From Rutidosis leptorrhynchoides (Eukaryota; Streptophyta; Magnoliopsida; Asterales; Asteraceae), in the NCBI RefSeq assembly GCF_046630445.1, contig NC_092333.1, positions 719,316,001 to 719,380,000 of the forward strand: a DNA stretch of 64,000 nt, given 5' to 3'. Below the pieces are notes generated by a model. The model searched no databases and had not been told where the DNA came from. It was given only the letters and a program-made list of their open reading frames with translations. Below, in pieces: positions 48,376 through 60,054 of the stretch. The number at the start of each line of letters is the position of its first letter. Positions within the stretch are counted from its first letter, which is position 1. A program made the position numbers and the translations under genes.

Positions 48376-48494
48376 ATTGAAGATTGGATACTCCTATTCC
48401 ATATTAATAGTCTCCAATCTTATCACTGTTGTACTTTTTTTAATTTACAGTCTATCATTTACTTTTTTATCCTTTTGTCTTATACTGTGTGTAC

Positions 48495-48980
48495 CAGTGT
48501 TGTAAAAGTCGGCCGACTTGACCGATGCGTCGTTTTTTTGAATTCTCCGTCCCGTTTTTTCTGAAAACGATTCAAAAGACGGTCAAAGCTAAAATTTCGG
48601 TCAAAGTCTGTCAAAGACGGTCAAAGTTGGTAAAAAACGGTCAAAATCAGTCAAATTTTCGTCAAGATGTGATATGTTTTAAAATTAGGGTTTGTTTTCA
48701 TTTTTTGGGCCACTCTTTTCTCTGTGTCTTTACTGATTATGTACTCGATAACATTAATTGAGTTTGAAGTTTAATTTTATTTAAATTCAAGTTTTTATTT
48801 AAGTAATTTATGGTACATAATCAACTATTTTATACATATATAAATATATATTTAAGAAATTATTAATAAAGTCAACATTGGTCAACGACCGATGCTTCCC
48901 CGACGCGTCCCTGACTCGGCCGACGCGTCTATTTTAGATCTCGACCGATGCGTCCCCGACTCGCGACTTTTACAACCTTG
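48495..48980. mobile_element. hAT-like MITE
   Basis: The terminal repeats CAGTGTTGTAAAAGTCG and CGACTTTTACAACCTTG are flanked by 8-mers gtgtgtac (48487-48494) and ctgtttac (48981-48988), 6 of 8 identical. Subterminal CGGTCAAA words recur on the left and CCGATGCGTC/CCCCGAC words on the right. It has no transposase and lies about 160 bp upstream of the host gene ATG, so it may carry or alter promoter sequence. Confidence 0.72.
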
Positions 48981-49305
48981 CTGTTTACAATAGTTAAAGG
49001 TATTAAGATATTTTTCTTATTATCATTATCAATTTATGATTTATGATAATAAACTATTAATTTAAAACAATTGTAGTAGTATACTACTCTTCCGTTTTAA
49101 CTTAATAAGTTTGTTTTCTTTTTGAATTGTTATAAATTAAAAGTCTACTTTCAAAAATAATAAATAAGAATAACAAAGTAAAGTTTTTTGTATTTTTGTT
49201 TTATGTATATAAAACAAATAAGATAATTAAGAAATAGTTGATAAAAGGTATTGATTGATAATTTTTTAAATTGTGTATTTTTTTTACGTGAATTATTACT
49301 TATTA

Positions 49306-51258
49306 GAGTACTGGATGTGGTGACGCGTCAGTTCAGTGTTAGTTCTGTGTCTTGCTGATGACTGGACGCTGACTAGACTGACACTGAAAACTGACATTAG
49401 TGAAAAAACAGGGGAATTGAAAAGAATGTCAGTTCAGTGTCTTAAAAAGAGAAAATATTGTATGTTATTATTATTTAATTATTTTCTAAAATTAATTTAA
49501 TTATTTAAAAAAACAATATTAACACAAAATAAACTTCATTAATAATAAAAAAAAGGTTACATAATTAAAAATTACACTACAAAATAAAAATGCAATGCAT
49601 AATAAAGACGTTATTTGTAACTCGAATATCCAAAAGATGTTCGACCAATTTCACTCTTCCCCCTCATCCTCCGCCTCCTCTTCCTCCTCCTGAGCTCGAA
49701 TATCCCAAACATGTTCGACTAAATCACCTCGTAAACGTTCGTGCACCTACCGATCGTGTAATTCCTTCGTCCTGGCTTTATACTCTTCACATCTATCGTA
49801 CCAAGTAGTTTGCATGTTCTGAACCGGTTCATACACCCAATTATTCTCAGAAATGTTGAACCCATTATCTTCAACTATCATGTTATGCATTATGATACAC
49901 GCATACATAATTATTTGAATAGCCTTCAACGAATAAGCCCTTGCAGGTTTTTGTAGTATATGCCAACGTCCTTGTAAAATACCAAAAGTCCTCTCAACAT
50001 CCTTTCTTACCTTAGATTGTTTGCGTGAAAATTATTTACTCTTGGGATCAGCTGCACTCGAATACACTTTAACAAACGACGCCCATTGAGGGTAAATCCC
50101 ATCCGCTAAATATTAACCCCTTTTGTACTCCACACCATTAATAACATAAGGGATGTTTGAAAAATTATCATTAAGCATCGATTCGAACAAAGGACTGGTA
50201 TTTAACACATTTATGTCATTATTTGACCCAGCAACCCCAAAATAAGCATGCCATATCCAATTATCATACGAGGCAACGACTTCAAGCATAATAGTTGAAT
50301 GACTATGATCTCCTCGCTTAAATTGGCCTTGCCATGCAACCGGACATTTTCCCCAAACCCAATGTATAAAATCTATACTGCCTAGCATGCCGGAAAAGTC
50401 ATGCTTTTCCTCATGAACCTCGTATAAACGTTCCATGTCCTCACGAGTAGGCTCGCACGTATAATCATTTGAATATAAAACAACAATACATTTCGTAAAA
50501 TCTTGTAAACTTTCACGAGCTACACGTTTCGACATTTGTAAATACTCGTCTAACGCGTAGGGTGCATAACCGTATGCCAACTGACGAAGTGCCGCCGTTA
50601 TTTTTAAATGTGTACTAATGCCTAACTCTCCACGGCAATCAGGTCTAACATGAAACCATTCAAAATATTTAGGTAAACGATTTGCAGAAAAATTTAATAT
50701 ACCTTCCATAATTCGGTTGAATACACTTCTCCTCATTCGAAATCGACGTTTGAACTCCACTTCGCTATACTTCGGACGTTCAGCAAAATAGTCTCTTATG
50801 AGGCGATCATGTGCTTCATGGTGATCACGTCTGATATAGCGTCGCGTTAAACGAACATTAGAACTATCCCCCTCATCACTTTGATCGGCCTCTAACATTT
50901 CGAGTGCAAGCATCGTATACTCATCGTCGAAAGATGAATAAGTCATTGTATTTTATAAACTATTTTTTTGATTGTATAAAAAATGAGAGAAGTAAGGTTT
51001 GTGTGAGTGTATAGATTGTGATTTTTGTGTGTGTATATATAGAGGTTTAATATGTTATTTTAAGGGAAAAAAAATTACCCGAAGTCTAACGGCTAAATAT
51101 TTGAAACGGGGGCCCACAAAACTATCAACAAACTAAAGTCTTGCACCCGACGTCGGGCTGGTCAACGCTGCACCGACGCTGGGCAGGTGTGGTGTGACCG
51201 TCAGTTAGGCTGAAATCGGATTCCGACGCCGAGAATCACCCCTCCACACCGGATGCTC
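49306..51258 (-). mobile_element. PIF/Harbinger element, 1.95 kb
   Basis: It begins GAGTACTGGATGTGG and ends with the complement of GAGCATCCGGTGTGG (10 of 15 terminal bases match), flanked by TTA at 49303-49305 and 51259-51261. TTA duplications and GAGCATC-type ends define PIF/Harbinger. It carries the transposase ORF but no second Myb-like ORF, which typical autonomous members have. Confidence 0.87.
49747..50946 (-). pseudogene. Harbinger transposase (DDE_Tnp_4 type), two premature stops
   Basis: A single frame of 400 codons from the ATG at 50946, interrupted by stops at 50113 and near 50030. N-terminal: Arg-rich RLTRRYIRR and HDRLIRDYF, FRMRRSVFNRIM. Catalytic: D192 in GSIDFIHWVWGKCP, D244 in GVAGSNNDINVLN, and the Glu in RKDVERTFGILQGRW after the second stop. 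This DDE nuclease family cuts and pastes DNA together with a Myb-like partner. All catalytic residues are present and there are no frameshifts, so inactivation is recent. The C-terminus reads to ARTKELHDR at 49750. Confidence 0.92.
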
Positions 51259-51261
51259 TTA

Positions 51262-51851
51262 AATTGGAATGAAAAATATCACTATAGGACGAATCTAGTA
51301 CTAGTTTGACTTGCTTATAACTTTATATCCAAATGAGGGTCCCATGCATGTTAAGTACTTGTAGATCCCATTTGCATGATCACGATGTTGATGTAGACAT
51401 AGGTGATAGGTGTTATATTTTTAAAATCATGTCGATAGGAGTATATATCTCTAAAAACTACTATAGAATTGTCATCATTGTTGTCTAGAAAATATTCGCA
51501 ATCTAGATTATTCACCCATCAACCATGCATGTTAGCTGAGGTGTAATCGTTAGATTATTTGTTACTTAGACGTTTCTCAGTTTAATCCAACAATTCAAAT
51601 TGTCTATTGAGTGTCGCAATAGGAAAAGTCTACCTTTTATAAACATGGACATAAATAATTTTTATATCTTTCATTCAAGATGATATTAATAAATAAGATT
51701 ATGACTACATAATGATGTTAATGAGCACTTAGTTAAATCAAAACCTTTCAACATTCAATATCCAATGATAATGTGTGTCACTAATGTTAGAATTATCCAA
51801 ATTAGTTGACCATTTTATGTTTTGCCTTTTTGCTTAATATACGCGAGTAAT
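51262..51851. other. Intergenic interval
   Basis: No ORF, repeat or regulatory structure that I can support. Confidence 0.5.
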
Positions 51852-52434
51852 CACTACAATAAAAATAGTAAATAGTCATATGTGACAATCTTTTAGTGAC
51901 GATTTATTATTTAATCATTAATAATAATGATATGTAGCTACCATTAAAAAAGTCGTCACTAAATGTGGTATTTTAGTCTCTAACAAAATTTTGTAACGGA
52001 TCTATAGTGACGCGAATTGACCAATCTATTTTGGTCACTAACTTGATTTAGTGGTAAACCTTGTGTTTTAGTTCATGTGGTAGTTGTCTGTATCTCTTAG
52101 CGAGAGGTCATGAGTTCGACTCAAATGGGGTGCATCATTACACACAAGGTTGTCCTTTTACCCTTGAATTCCACCCAAGGGTGCTTTCCGCACATCGCGT
52201 TGCGGGGGAAGTGGGGTAGGGGGGTTTTACACCTCATGCCCACGGATTGGGTCGGGTTTTCTCCTGGGTAGCAGTTAGGGGCGGGTTATGCAACTGCGGG
52301 AGATGAAAGTGTGGGTGGTTAAGTCTCCCCTGGGTGATACCGTACTGTTGTTAAAAAAAAACTTAATTTAGTGGTCAATTTAGTACTATTAGTGACCAAT
52401 AACCTCGTCACTAAAGATGATTTTACTTGTAGTG
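51852..52434. mobile_element. CACTA-type MITE split by a SINE
   Basis: The ends CACTACAATAAAAATAG and GATTTTACTTGTAGTG are inverted repeats, with AGTGACGA/TCGTCACTA words inside both arms. The flanking 3-mers aat and agt differ by one base, so the target duplication is decayed. Without the nested SINE it is about 263 bp. Confidence 0.78.
52056..52359 (+). mobile_element. tRNA-derived SINE nested in CACTA MITE
   Basis: Box A-like TAGTTCATGTGGTAG lies near 52069 and box B GAGTTCGACTC at 52111-52121. A GC-rich body with GGGTCGGGTTTTCTCC follows, then a 3' CTGTTGTTAAAAAAAA tail. The 16-bp target duplications are aacttgatttagtggt (52040-52055) and aacttaatttagtggt (52360-52375), one mismatch. These marks fit LINE-mobilised SINE insertion. 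Confidence 0.87.
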
Positions 52435-53446
52435 AGTTCTTGTGTTTGTGTCAGGCCTATTATGATTTGTGTCATTCTTATTAATAGAGTTTCTAAACTC
52501 TTTTTAACCACGTCAGTAGTTATTAGTAAATCTTACATTAGTTTTTATGTAAAAACTCGACCCATCTTCATGGTTTCTCAAACACCATCGCCTAAATTGT
52601 TTTTACCAAAAATGCCCCACTACAGGCGTTTGTGTGACATTTTTAATGACACCTTGTAGTGATTTTGGATAGAAATGCCCCACATCCATTGTCTAATGTG
52701 TACGTACGTATAATAACGTATGGTTTAAATTTCAACCTAATAATCTCTCCTAATATTCTAGACTTATGACATTATCATTTACTAGGGTCCGGCTACCAAA
52801 ACCCCTATCCTATAACTGGCTAAACTTGTTTTTATGTTTTATATTTTTTTTTTCGATTTTGACGGCTGGCGATGGGTTTATGATCTACATGCATATACTA
52901 CATACATACATGATAACATGAATACATTACATGATACAAGTTGCAGTACATAAATTTAACTCCTTTTTTTTTTTTTTTAACAACCCCTATCCTATTATAT
53001 CTTTTTTTAAAATAAATAAATATGTACTGTACTATTTAATTTAACTCTTTTTTTTTTTTTAGGAAGGCATCAAAATTTTATTAAACAAAACCAAAGGAGT
53101 ACACAAGCTTTTGAGGATAAAGCTTTACATGAAGCTAACTCGACTAGATATGATCTTTAAATCAGTAATTTTAACTTTTTTAACCATACTAGCTTATCTT
53201 GATTTTTATCCATACCTTATCTTGAGTTTATTAACACAATAATTTAACTCTTTTAACACATACTAGCTTATCTTAATTTTTATTCATACTACCAACTTTA
53301 TAAAGTTACTCATACGTATGAAAGGCGCGTTATCTTCACAGATAGAGATTGTCCCTGATTCATGTCAACAAGTATTTTCAAAAGCTAATAAATCACTTAG
53401 TACATGGCATATTTGGCAACTTATTTGTTGTTGTTAATTGTTTGTT
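52435..53446. other. Intergenic interval
   Basis: AT-rich with several poly-T runs. The piece 53061-53150 (AGGAAGGCATCAAAATTTTATTAAAC and following) resembles a dispersed plant repeat edge but cannot be assigned. No gene. Confidence 0.4.
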
Positions 53447-53703
53447 TTATACTTCCTTCATCACAGATTAATTATTTGAGACAAAAAAACACACAGTTTA
53501 ATGAACGTCATTATCACATTGTACTTTTTCTTTAATTTACAATTTTACTCTTACTTTTTATCTATATTTTCGTTTTATATGTAAAAGTTAAGGGCATAAA
53601 GGAGTATTATCTTATTATTTTTATCTATTTATTTATTTATGGAAGTAGACTATTAATTACGGACATCCTAAAGTTGCATGAACTATTAATATGAGACGGT
53701 ATA
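53447..53703. mobile_element. Degenerate Stowaway-like MITE
   Basis: The left edge TACTTCCTTCATCACAGATT resembles TACTCCCTCCGTTCCAGATT, and the right edge ATGAGACGGTA resembles a decayed GGGACGGAGGTA. The inner word TTAATTATTTGAGACAAAAA fits. Boundaries are approximate and the TA duplication is only suggested. Confidence 0.4.
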
Positions 53704-53822
53704 TATTTAGTAAATATAATTAATCTTAATAAATTAAAATTCAAAATTCAAAATGAAAACACAAAGAACCATAAGCGTTTAGTACTAAAATATACTACTA
53801 ATTTATTTAATTTATATTTATA

Positions 53823-54091
53823 TTAAGAGTCAAGTTGACATGATGCAAAGTTGTCAGAGGTGTTGGCTAGGTAGGGAGGGGGATTCTTTAGATTTACCCT
53901 TACTATATTTATGATTGGCTATATTAAGTGTCTAATCATGGTTGGCTAATTAGGTTTATATCATTTTAAATTAGGCTAAAATCGGTTTAAATTAGGCTTA
54001 AATTCAATTCAAATTATATAATATGGTTGTTTAAATTGGCCTCTGAATTGGTATAAATTAGGTTGGAATTTTATGGTTTAATAACATGTGT
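53823..54091 (+). repeat. 269-bp direct repeat, copy 1
   Basis: Starts TTAAGAGTCAAGTTGACATG and ends TAATAACATGTGT. By direct reading it is identical at every base to 54625-54893. It flanks the left side of the Helitron-like insert. Confidence 0.95.
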
Positions 54092-54624
54092 TGATTTTTT
54101 TTTTTTTTTTTTTTTCAAATTCAATCACAAACTACCCCACACTTTATTAAAAAAACAAATCCACCCCCCAAACAGGGGGGTAAAGTGTCAATTAACCATT
54201 CTCATAAAAAAATCTTAAACAAACTCCACCCAAATATTCAACGGGCCATATCTTCGCACTCGCAACGAGTTAAATTTTTCCGCCACCATCGTTAAACTCG
54301 AAATAATTTTAGGAACACAATGTCACTAGCTATACGCAAAACGGGCGCTTTTTAAAAAAACGCTAAATATTTGGGGTACTTTTCATACACGTTAATTCCC
54401 CGTTAAATTTTTAAAAGTCGACAACTCCATAGCGAAACGCGGAGATGCACATATATTGTTAATTTTAAATAACATTTAAATCTTTCACGAGTTATACCTT
54501 TTAGTTCGACTCGAGTTGCGTTTCAACATCATCATCGTTAGCCACAAAAAAATTTTACAAACTAAACGCAATAAAATACATTAAAAACCGAACCCCCGGC
54601 GCGAAGCGAGGGTTCGAACACTAG
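54092..54624 (+). mobile_element. Helitron-like non-autonomous insert
   Basis: The right end has a GC-rich imperfect hairpin (CCCCCGGCGCGAAGCGAGGG) followed by TTCGAACACTAG and then T, as in Helitron 3' termini (hairpin plus CTRR, inserted before T). The left end is a T23 run (54095-54117), and the expected 5' TC is not certain. No Rep/helicase is present. Words such as AAACGGGCGCTTTTT and GTACTTTTCATACACG are typical of dispersed plant Helitrons as I recall them. Confidence 0.65.
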
Positions 54625-54893
54625 TTAAGAGTCAAGTTGACATGATGCAAAGTTGTCAGAGGTGTTGGCTAGGTAGGGAGGGGGATTCTTTAGATTTACC
54701 CTTACTATATTTATGATTGGCTATATTAAGTGTCTAATCATGGTTGGCTAATTAGGTTTATATCATTTTAAATTAGGCTAAAATCGGTTTAAATTAGGCT
54801 TAAATTCAATTCAAATTATATAATATGGTTGTTTAAATTGGCCTCTGAATTGGTATAAATTAGGTTGGAATTTTATGGTTTAATAACATGTGT
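54625..54893 (+). repeat. 269-bp direct repeat, copy 2
   Basis: Identical to 53823-54091 and begins immediately after the CTAG of the Helitron-like 3' end. Beyond 54893 it continues into unique sequence. Confidence 0.95.
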
Positions 54894-56304
54894 ACATATA
54901 TGACCAAAAGACTTATAGTGGTATGTGAGGAGCTACTTTAATCAAGAGGTTAGAGATTTAAATATCATGATAGGCATGTGTATATTCATGGTATAAATTT
55001 GTGTAAGATGTGTGCATTTACGTTTTAGAAAATTATATGTGTACATATGTTCTTCAAACATTGGAAAGGGAGGGAATGACGCAGAAAGGTAAAGGAAATT
55101 ATGATTGGTAAGTTTTAATCTAATGGTGGGCTAAATTAAAGTGGTCGGTATTATCTTGAATTAAAACTAGACATAATTAGCTGTAGGCTCCCTTTTTCGA
55201 GGTTGATTTTTCCTGAAAACCACATTTAGCAGACGCGATTCCTGAATGTAGTTAGATGTGATTATCGGTAGAAGCATAATAGGATCTTATGTCAATTGTC
55301 ATGGGGAATTACAAGATGACTAAGGTAGTGTCTTGAGTCGAAAAGTAGGTATAATGATATGTATACTTGAAAGAAATGGACAATTTATGTAATTTGTACT
55401 GTATAAATTATTACCGTCTTTTCTAAAACAAAGAAATCATAAACAGTAATGTATAACTAATACTCTATGTGTTACAACTCAACTAAATGTTCGTTTACCT
55501 TCGTCATTACAAACCCTACCTCTGTCATTCTTCCACCCTGATTACAAACCCTACCTCTCTATTTGATTTCCCACATTTATATCATGCAATTGTTTTTTTT
55601 GTTACTTTGCTTCACATTGCAATAAACTTAACTCCATGTATTCTCTTTCTTTCATTTTTGTTTTTTGGTTTTTCCAAAGAAACGTTTATAGCTTGTACCA
55701 TTCTATTATAGTAGTCTTAAATTTTTTTTCGTTATTTCGACGTACACAAACAGTCCTTGCGACTGATCGTCATTAAAGAAGTCGTAAACTCACTTCAAAT
55801 GCAGAGGCGATTCTACCGTTAGGGTACCATATATTAACTACAGGGTCCCACTAGATTTAACTATACGGCCTCATGTATTTATGAAATTTATGAATTTTAA
55901 AGGTAAACAACCATTAAAGTACCCTTCATATAATTTGATTTGAAAGTTTGTTCCAGAACTCAGTTGAATTTCTATCCTGGATTAGCTAAAGTGATTTCGT
56001 CATTTTCTCCTTTACCCACCCTTTTCCATTTTAGGCTTTCACCCTGTCACGTGGCATATCTCCAAGAAATAACATGTACTATTATCACTTTTTAGATCTG
56101 GTTCAAAAAAGAATCCATCTTTTAAAAAATTCATATAACACACAAAAGCCATATTAACCATTACATCTCACCACATATTCACTAAATCCCACTAACTTGA
56201 AACTAAAACAACTTTAATTGAACAAAATTGTACTACAAGATTTATGTTTCTCCGATAGATTCGCAAACCTTAGTTCTTCAAAACACATTATTATTTATCA
56301 TATG
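54894..56304. other. Intergenic interval
   Basis: No supported ORF. A short local duplication is visible at 55508-55555 (ACAAACCCTACCTCT occurs twice, 38 bp apart). Confidence 0.45.
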
Positions 56305-56617
56305 GAGTGTTGCAAAAAATGACTGAGGCGGTCGTTGCAATGGACGACGCAACAGATTTGATGGTGTACCGTCGCAAAGGGTAAAAGTTGATCAAAAACG
56401 GTAAAAAACGTTTAGAATCCTAAAAAACGGTCGAGACATGGTCGAGACAAATGTGACCAACTTTAACTTTCTATATATATTGCAAACACAAATATTTTAA
56501 ATTAAAGGAAAATATCTATATTTAAATATTGATGTTTTAAATGTTAAAGGTTTAAATGTTTATGTTTGAAATATTATGTGCAATGTATTTATCTTTAATT
56601 CGAAATGTTTATTTTAG

Positions 56618-56683
<66 letters not shown>

Positions 56684-56781
56684 AATGTTGGTCAACATTC
56701 GTCTCAATCCCGTCTCGATCGTTGTGACACTCCAAAGTACCGAGACCGTCTCGACCCCGTCTTACATCTTTTTCAACCTTG
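56305..56781. mobile_element. Diverged hAT-like MITE with TA microsatellite
   Basis: The left end GAGTGTTGCAAAAAATGAC and right end TCTTTTTCAACCTTG resemble those of the MITE at 48495-48980. Inside it has the same CGGTC/GAGAC words near the left end and GTCAACATT near the right. No target duplication could be matched. A TA run of ~58 bp fills 56621-56678. Confidence 0.5.
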
Positions 56782-57241
56782 TCTACACTCCTCATTCCCC
56801 CATATTTGACATATCAATGACATACCTCCAAAAAATCTAATCATTTATTCTACGTCAAGTCACAAATATCCATGGTCTTATTAGATTGAGTTGTGATTGC
56901 AAGTTTATGTCATCACTTTAACATCCATCCTTATCTTAATTTTTTTTTGGACTGTTTAGTATTATATTAGACCATTTTTACAGTTCGAGTACGTAATAAA
57001 AACTTACGAAATTAGAATTACAGGAGTTTGAAACTCCAGTTTGACGTATTTCACCTTCAATCGATATTTCTAAAACCGGTTTGATTACGTAGCTTCCAGG
57101 TGTTGTACATTATGCTAACTAATCTGCGTACGTGGGCAAACCGGCCTTACTGTTACTATTATTTTGACTAGCAAACTGACTAGAATATTTACTAGCATAT
57201 TGTTATTTTTGACTATACATATATAAATATTGTTATTATTT

Positions 57242-57433
57242 TTATTTTTTTTTGAAAGGCATGTTAGTTTTCATCGCACGGTTAGTGGTTAGATCGCATC
57301 GCATCGCACTTTCCAGGAGGAAACCGCCACCATCCAAACGGGCAGGTGGGGAAAACCCCCTGGTGAGACTCGAACCCGGGTCTCCTCGAAAACCATGCAA
57401 GCATGGTTACCAATGAGGCAAAGCCCCATTGGC
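57242..57433 (-). mobile_element. tRNA-derived SINE with perfect 17-bp target duplication
   Basis: The perfect target duplication aaatattgttattattt is at 57225-57241 and 57434-57450. On the minus strand box A-like TTTGCCTCATTGGTAACC and box B GGGTTCGAGTCTC lie 40 nt apart; the body CACCTGCCCGTTTGGATGG and an A-rich tail (AAAAAAAAATAAA) follow. It is 192 bp and complete by these criteria; the perfect duplication indicates a young insertion. Confidence 0.92.
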
Positions 57434-58146
57434 AAATATTGTTATTATTTGTGTCTATTGCTATATTGTTATTATTTTATACTTACACTTATTATTTAAT
57501 ACTTATTAAAGATACAAATAGTAATAGTAATAACATCATAAACAATATAATTTTATTAAACAAAATTCTAACTATTTTTATTTGTGCCACTTTTGACTTT
57601 TCAAAATCATTCTTTGGAAACTTTGGCCATAAATATTTTTATTTGTGCTATATAATATTTGATAGAAATTATATGAATGATAATGCTAAAAACGAACATA
57701 TATTTTATAGCATTATCCTTCAAGAAAAACAAGCTTTTAGTTGCAGTTGTTCTATTTACAAGTGATATTCGTTTAAATAATAAAAGGTGAAGACAAAAGA
57801 CAGATTTGACGATTTGAAGACGCAAATGACCAAAAAGATAAAAAGTACAAAGTACAATCCAAGTGGTTCAAATTATTGCTGAGAAACGTCTAAAAGTTAC
57901 AAGAGTACGAGCCGCAAAACGCAATGTACAAGATATTAAATTGTACGCAAGGACGTTCGAAAATCCGGAACGGGACATGAACCAACTATCAACGCGCGAC
58001 GCAACGGAGCTAAAATTACAAGTCAACAATGCACAAGAATATAATATAATATATAATTAATTATATAAAATTATCTATATTATATTATATATTAAATAAA
58101 TACGCGCATCCCACGTTTTGGAATCATGTGTGAGTAGGAAAAGGCT

Positions 58147-58195
58147 GCCATGCGATCGCATGGCCTGGAGGCTTTAAACCCATGCGATCGCATGG
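58147..58195. repeat. Paired CCATGCGATCGCATGG palindromes upstream of TATA
   Basis: Perfect 16-bp palindromes lie at 58148-58163 and 58180-58195, 32 bp apart, ending about 20 bp upstream of TATAAATT. The first extends to 18 bp (GC flanks). A related pair with the same spacing is in the leader at 60007. Confidence 0.95.
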
Positions 58196-58216
58196 TTCAC
58201 TGTAGCTGGCCACATC

Positions 58217-58224
58217 TATAAATT
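58217..58224 (+). promoter_or_regulatory. TATA box of family E LTR
   Basis: TCTATAAATTG follows the paired palindromes. Its location in the LTR and orientation suit transcription of the gag-pol to the right. Confidence 0.6.
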
Positions 58225-59320
58225 GAAGCGTTTTTCGGTCGAAATAATTACACCATATCATATATCTTACTCTCTCTCAATATATTTATATTTATAATTT
58301 TAATTTTAATTTTAATTTTAAGTTAATAATAATAAGGTTATAGTGGCGAATGTTTTAAGTTTGTAAGTCGAAATTATGTCCGTGTAATACTACGCGATTA
58401 ATACTCATTGTAAGTTATGTTCAACCTTTTTAAATTAATGTCCCGTAGCTAAATTATTATTATGCTTATTTAAATCGAAGTAATCGTGATGTTGGGCTAA
58501 ATATTAAAGACGGGGTTATTGGACTTTGTACCATAATTGAAGTTTGAACAAAAGATCGACACTTGTGGAAATTAGACTATGGGCTATTAATGGGCTTTAT
58601 ATTACCTAAGCGATACCTCGTTATTTTAATATAAAGGTTACAATTTGACGTATCTATATATAACAACATACGCTTAATCGGGTACGGTGGGCGGGATATC
58701 TATAAATACTAATAATTATTCATTTGACCGGACACGAAGATGAATTAATAGTCACTGGACTCATTAAAACAGGGGTGGATTACATTCAAGGGTAATTGGT
58801 GTAATTGTTAACAAAGTATTAAAACCTTGGATTACACGCAGTCGATAACCTGGTGTATTCATTAAACAAAGTATTAAGACCTTGTTACTGTTTGAATCCC
58901 CAATTAGTTGGAATATTTGACTTCGGGTATAAGGATAATTTGACGAAGACTCTCGCAGTTTATAATTATAACCGATGGACTATTATGGACAAAACCAGAT
59001 GGACATATCGAATAATCCAGGACAAAGGACAATTAACCCATGGTAATAAATTAAAATCAACACGTCGAACATCATGATTACGGAAGTTTAAATAAGCATA
59101 ATTCCTTTATTTTATATCTCATCGCACTTTTATTTACTGTCATTTTATTTATTGCACTTTTAATTATCACATTTTTATTTATCGTCATTTACTTTACGCT
59201 TTAAATTAAGTTATATTTATATTTAATATTTTACATTAGATTTTAATTGTGACTTAAGACATAAAATCGACAAACCGGTCACTAAACGGTAAAAACCCCT
59301 CCTTTTTATAATAATAATAC

Positions 59321-59323
<3 letters not shown>

Positions 59324-59414
<91 letters not shown>
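59324..59414. repeat. (TA)n microsatellite, ~90 bp
   Basis: TA dinucleotide run near the end of the family E LTR. Confidence 0.97.
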
Positions 59415-59415
<1 letters not shown>

Positions 59416-59658
59416 AATATAGTTTAAAATATAATATAGCATTAAATTTAGTTGTATCTCTGTGGAACGAACCGGACTTACTAAAAACTACACTACTCTA
59501 CAATTAGGTACACTGTCTATAAGTGTTGTAGCAAGGTTTAGGTATATCCCAATCAATAAATAAATAAATAACTTGTGTTAAATTGTATCGTATTTAATAG
59601 TATTTCACAATAAAAATATAACTATTTCGTATACACCTCGCATAACATCAAGCATTTT

Positions 59659-59676
59659 TGGTGCCGCTGCCGGGGA
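59659..59676 (+). other. Primer binding site of family E
   Basis: TGGTGCCGCTGCCGGGGA, close to the TGGCGCCGTTGCCGGGGA site (Asp-tRNA type) commonly used by Athila/Tat gypsy elements. Confidence 0.88.
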
Positions 59677-60004
59677 ACACTCAAACGTCGAAGCGAAACG
59701 CTATAAAAAAATAGTTTTTAAGTTATTTTTGTAAAAATATATTTATATAAGTTATTAGTTTTTAAAAAAAACAAAAATATAAAAACATAAAAAATATATA
59801 TATAATTATATATCTATATTTTTAAGTGTTTAAAATTAAAAAGTTTTTATTTTTAGTTACAAAAACTAATAAGTAATTGTTAAAATATAAGTTTTATTTA
59901 AGTTATATTTTATAAAATTTAAAATCAGAAAATTAAATCAAAGTAAAAAAAAAAAAACAAACTGAACCTGTCGAATTTTTCTCTGCATCATTTCTGAACC
60001 TGCA

Positions 60005-60054
60005 ATCCATGCGATCGCATGGATGCAGCCCTTTAATCCCATGCAACCGCATGG
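60005..60054. repeat. Second palindrome pair in family E leader
   Basis: A perfect 20-bp palindrome (ATCCATGCGATCGCATGGAT, 60005-60024) and a degenerate one at 60039-60054 (CCATGCAACCGCATGG), again 32 bp apart. The spacer (GCCCTTTAATCC) resembles the spacer in the LTR pair (GGCTTTAAACC), so it is the same module. Confidence 0.95.

Larger units (their letters stand above)
57763..59650 (+). mobile_element. 5' LTR of family E (Athila)
   Basis: It probably begins TGATATTCG at 57763 and ends AACATCA at 59650, 8 nt before the primer site. It contains the paired palindromes, a TATA box at 58217 and a long TA tract. The 5' border is chosen by TG and similarity of TGAT...ATCA ends and is uncertain by tens of bases, since the other LTR lies outside the window. 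Confidence 0.65.

Noticed and set aside
56305-56781. 8-bp target duplication for the second hAT-like MITE
   Set aside because: The flanking 8-mers atcatatg and tctacact do not match.
57403-57765. 120-codon hydrophobic frame
   Set aside because: It starts inside the SINE at 57242-57433 and runs into AT-rich sequence with no motif.
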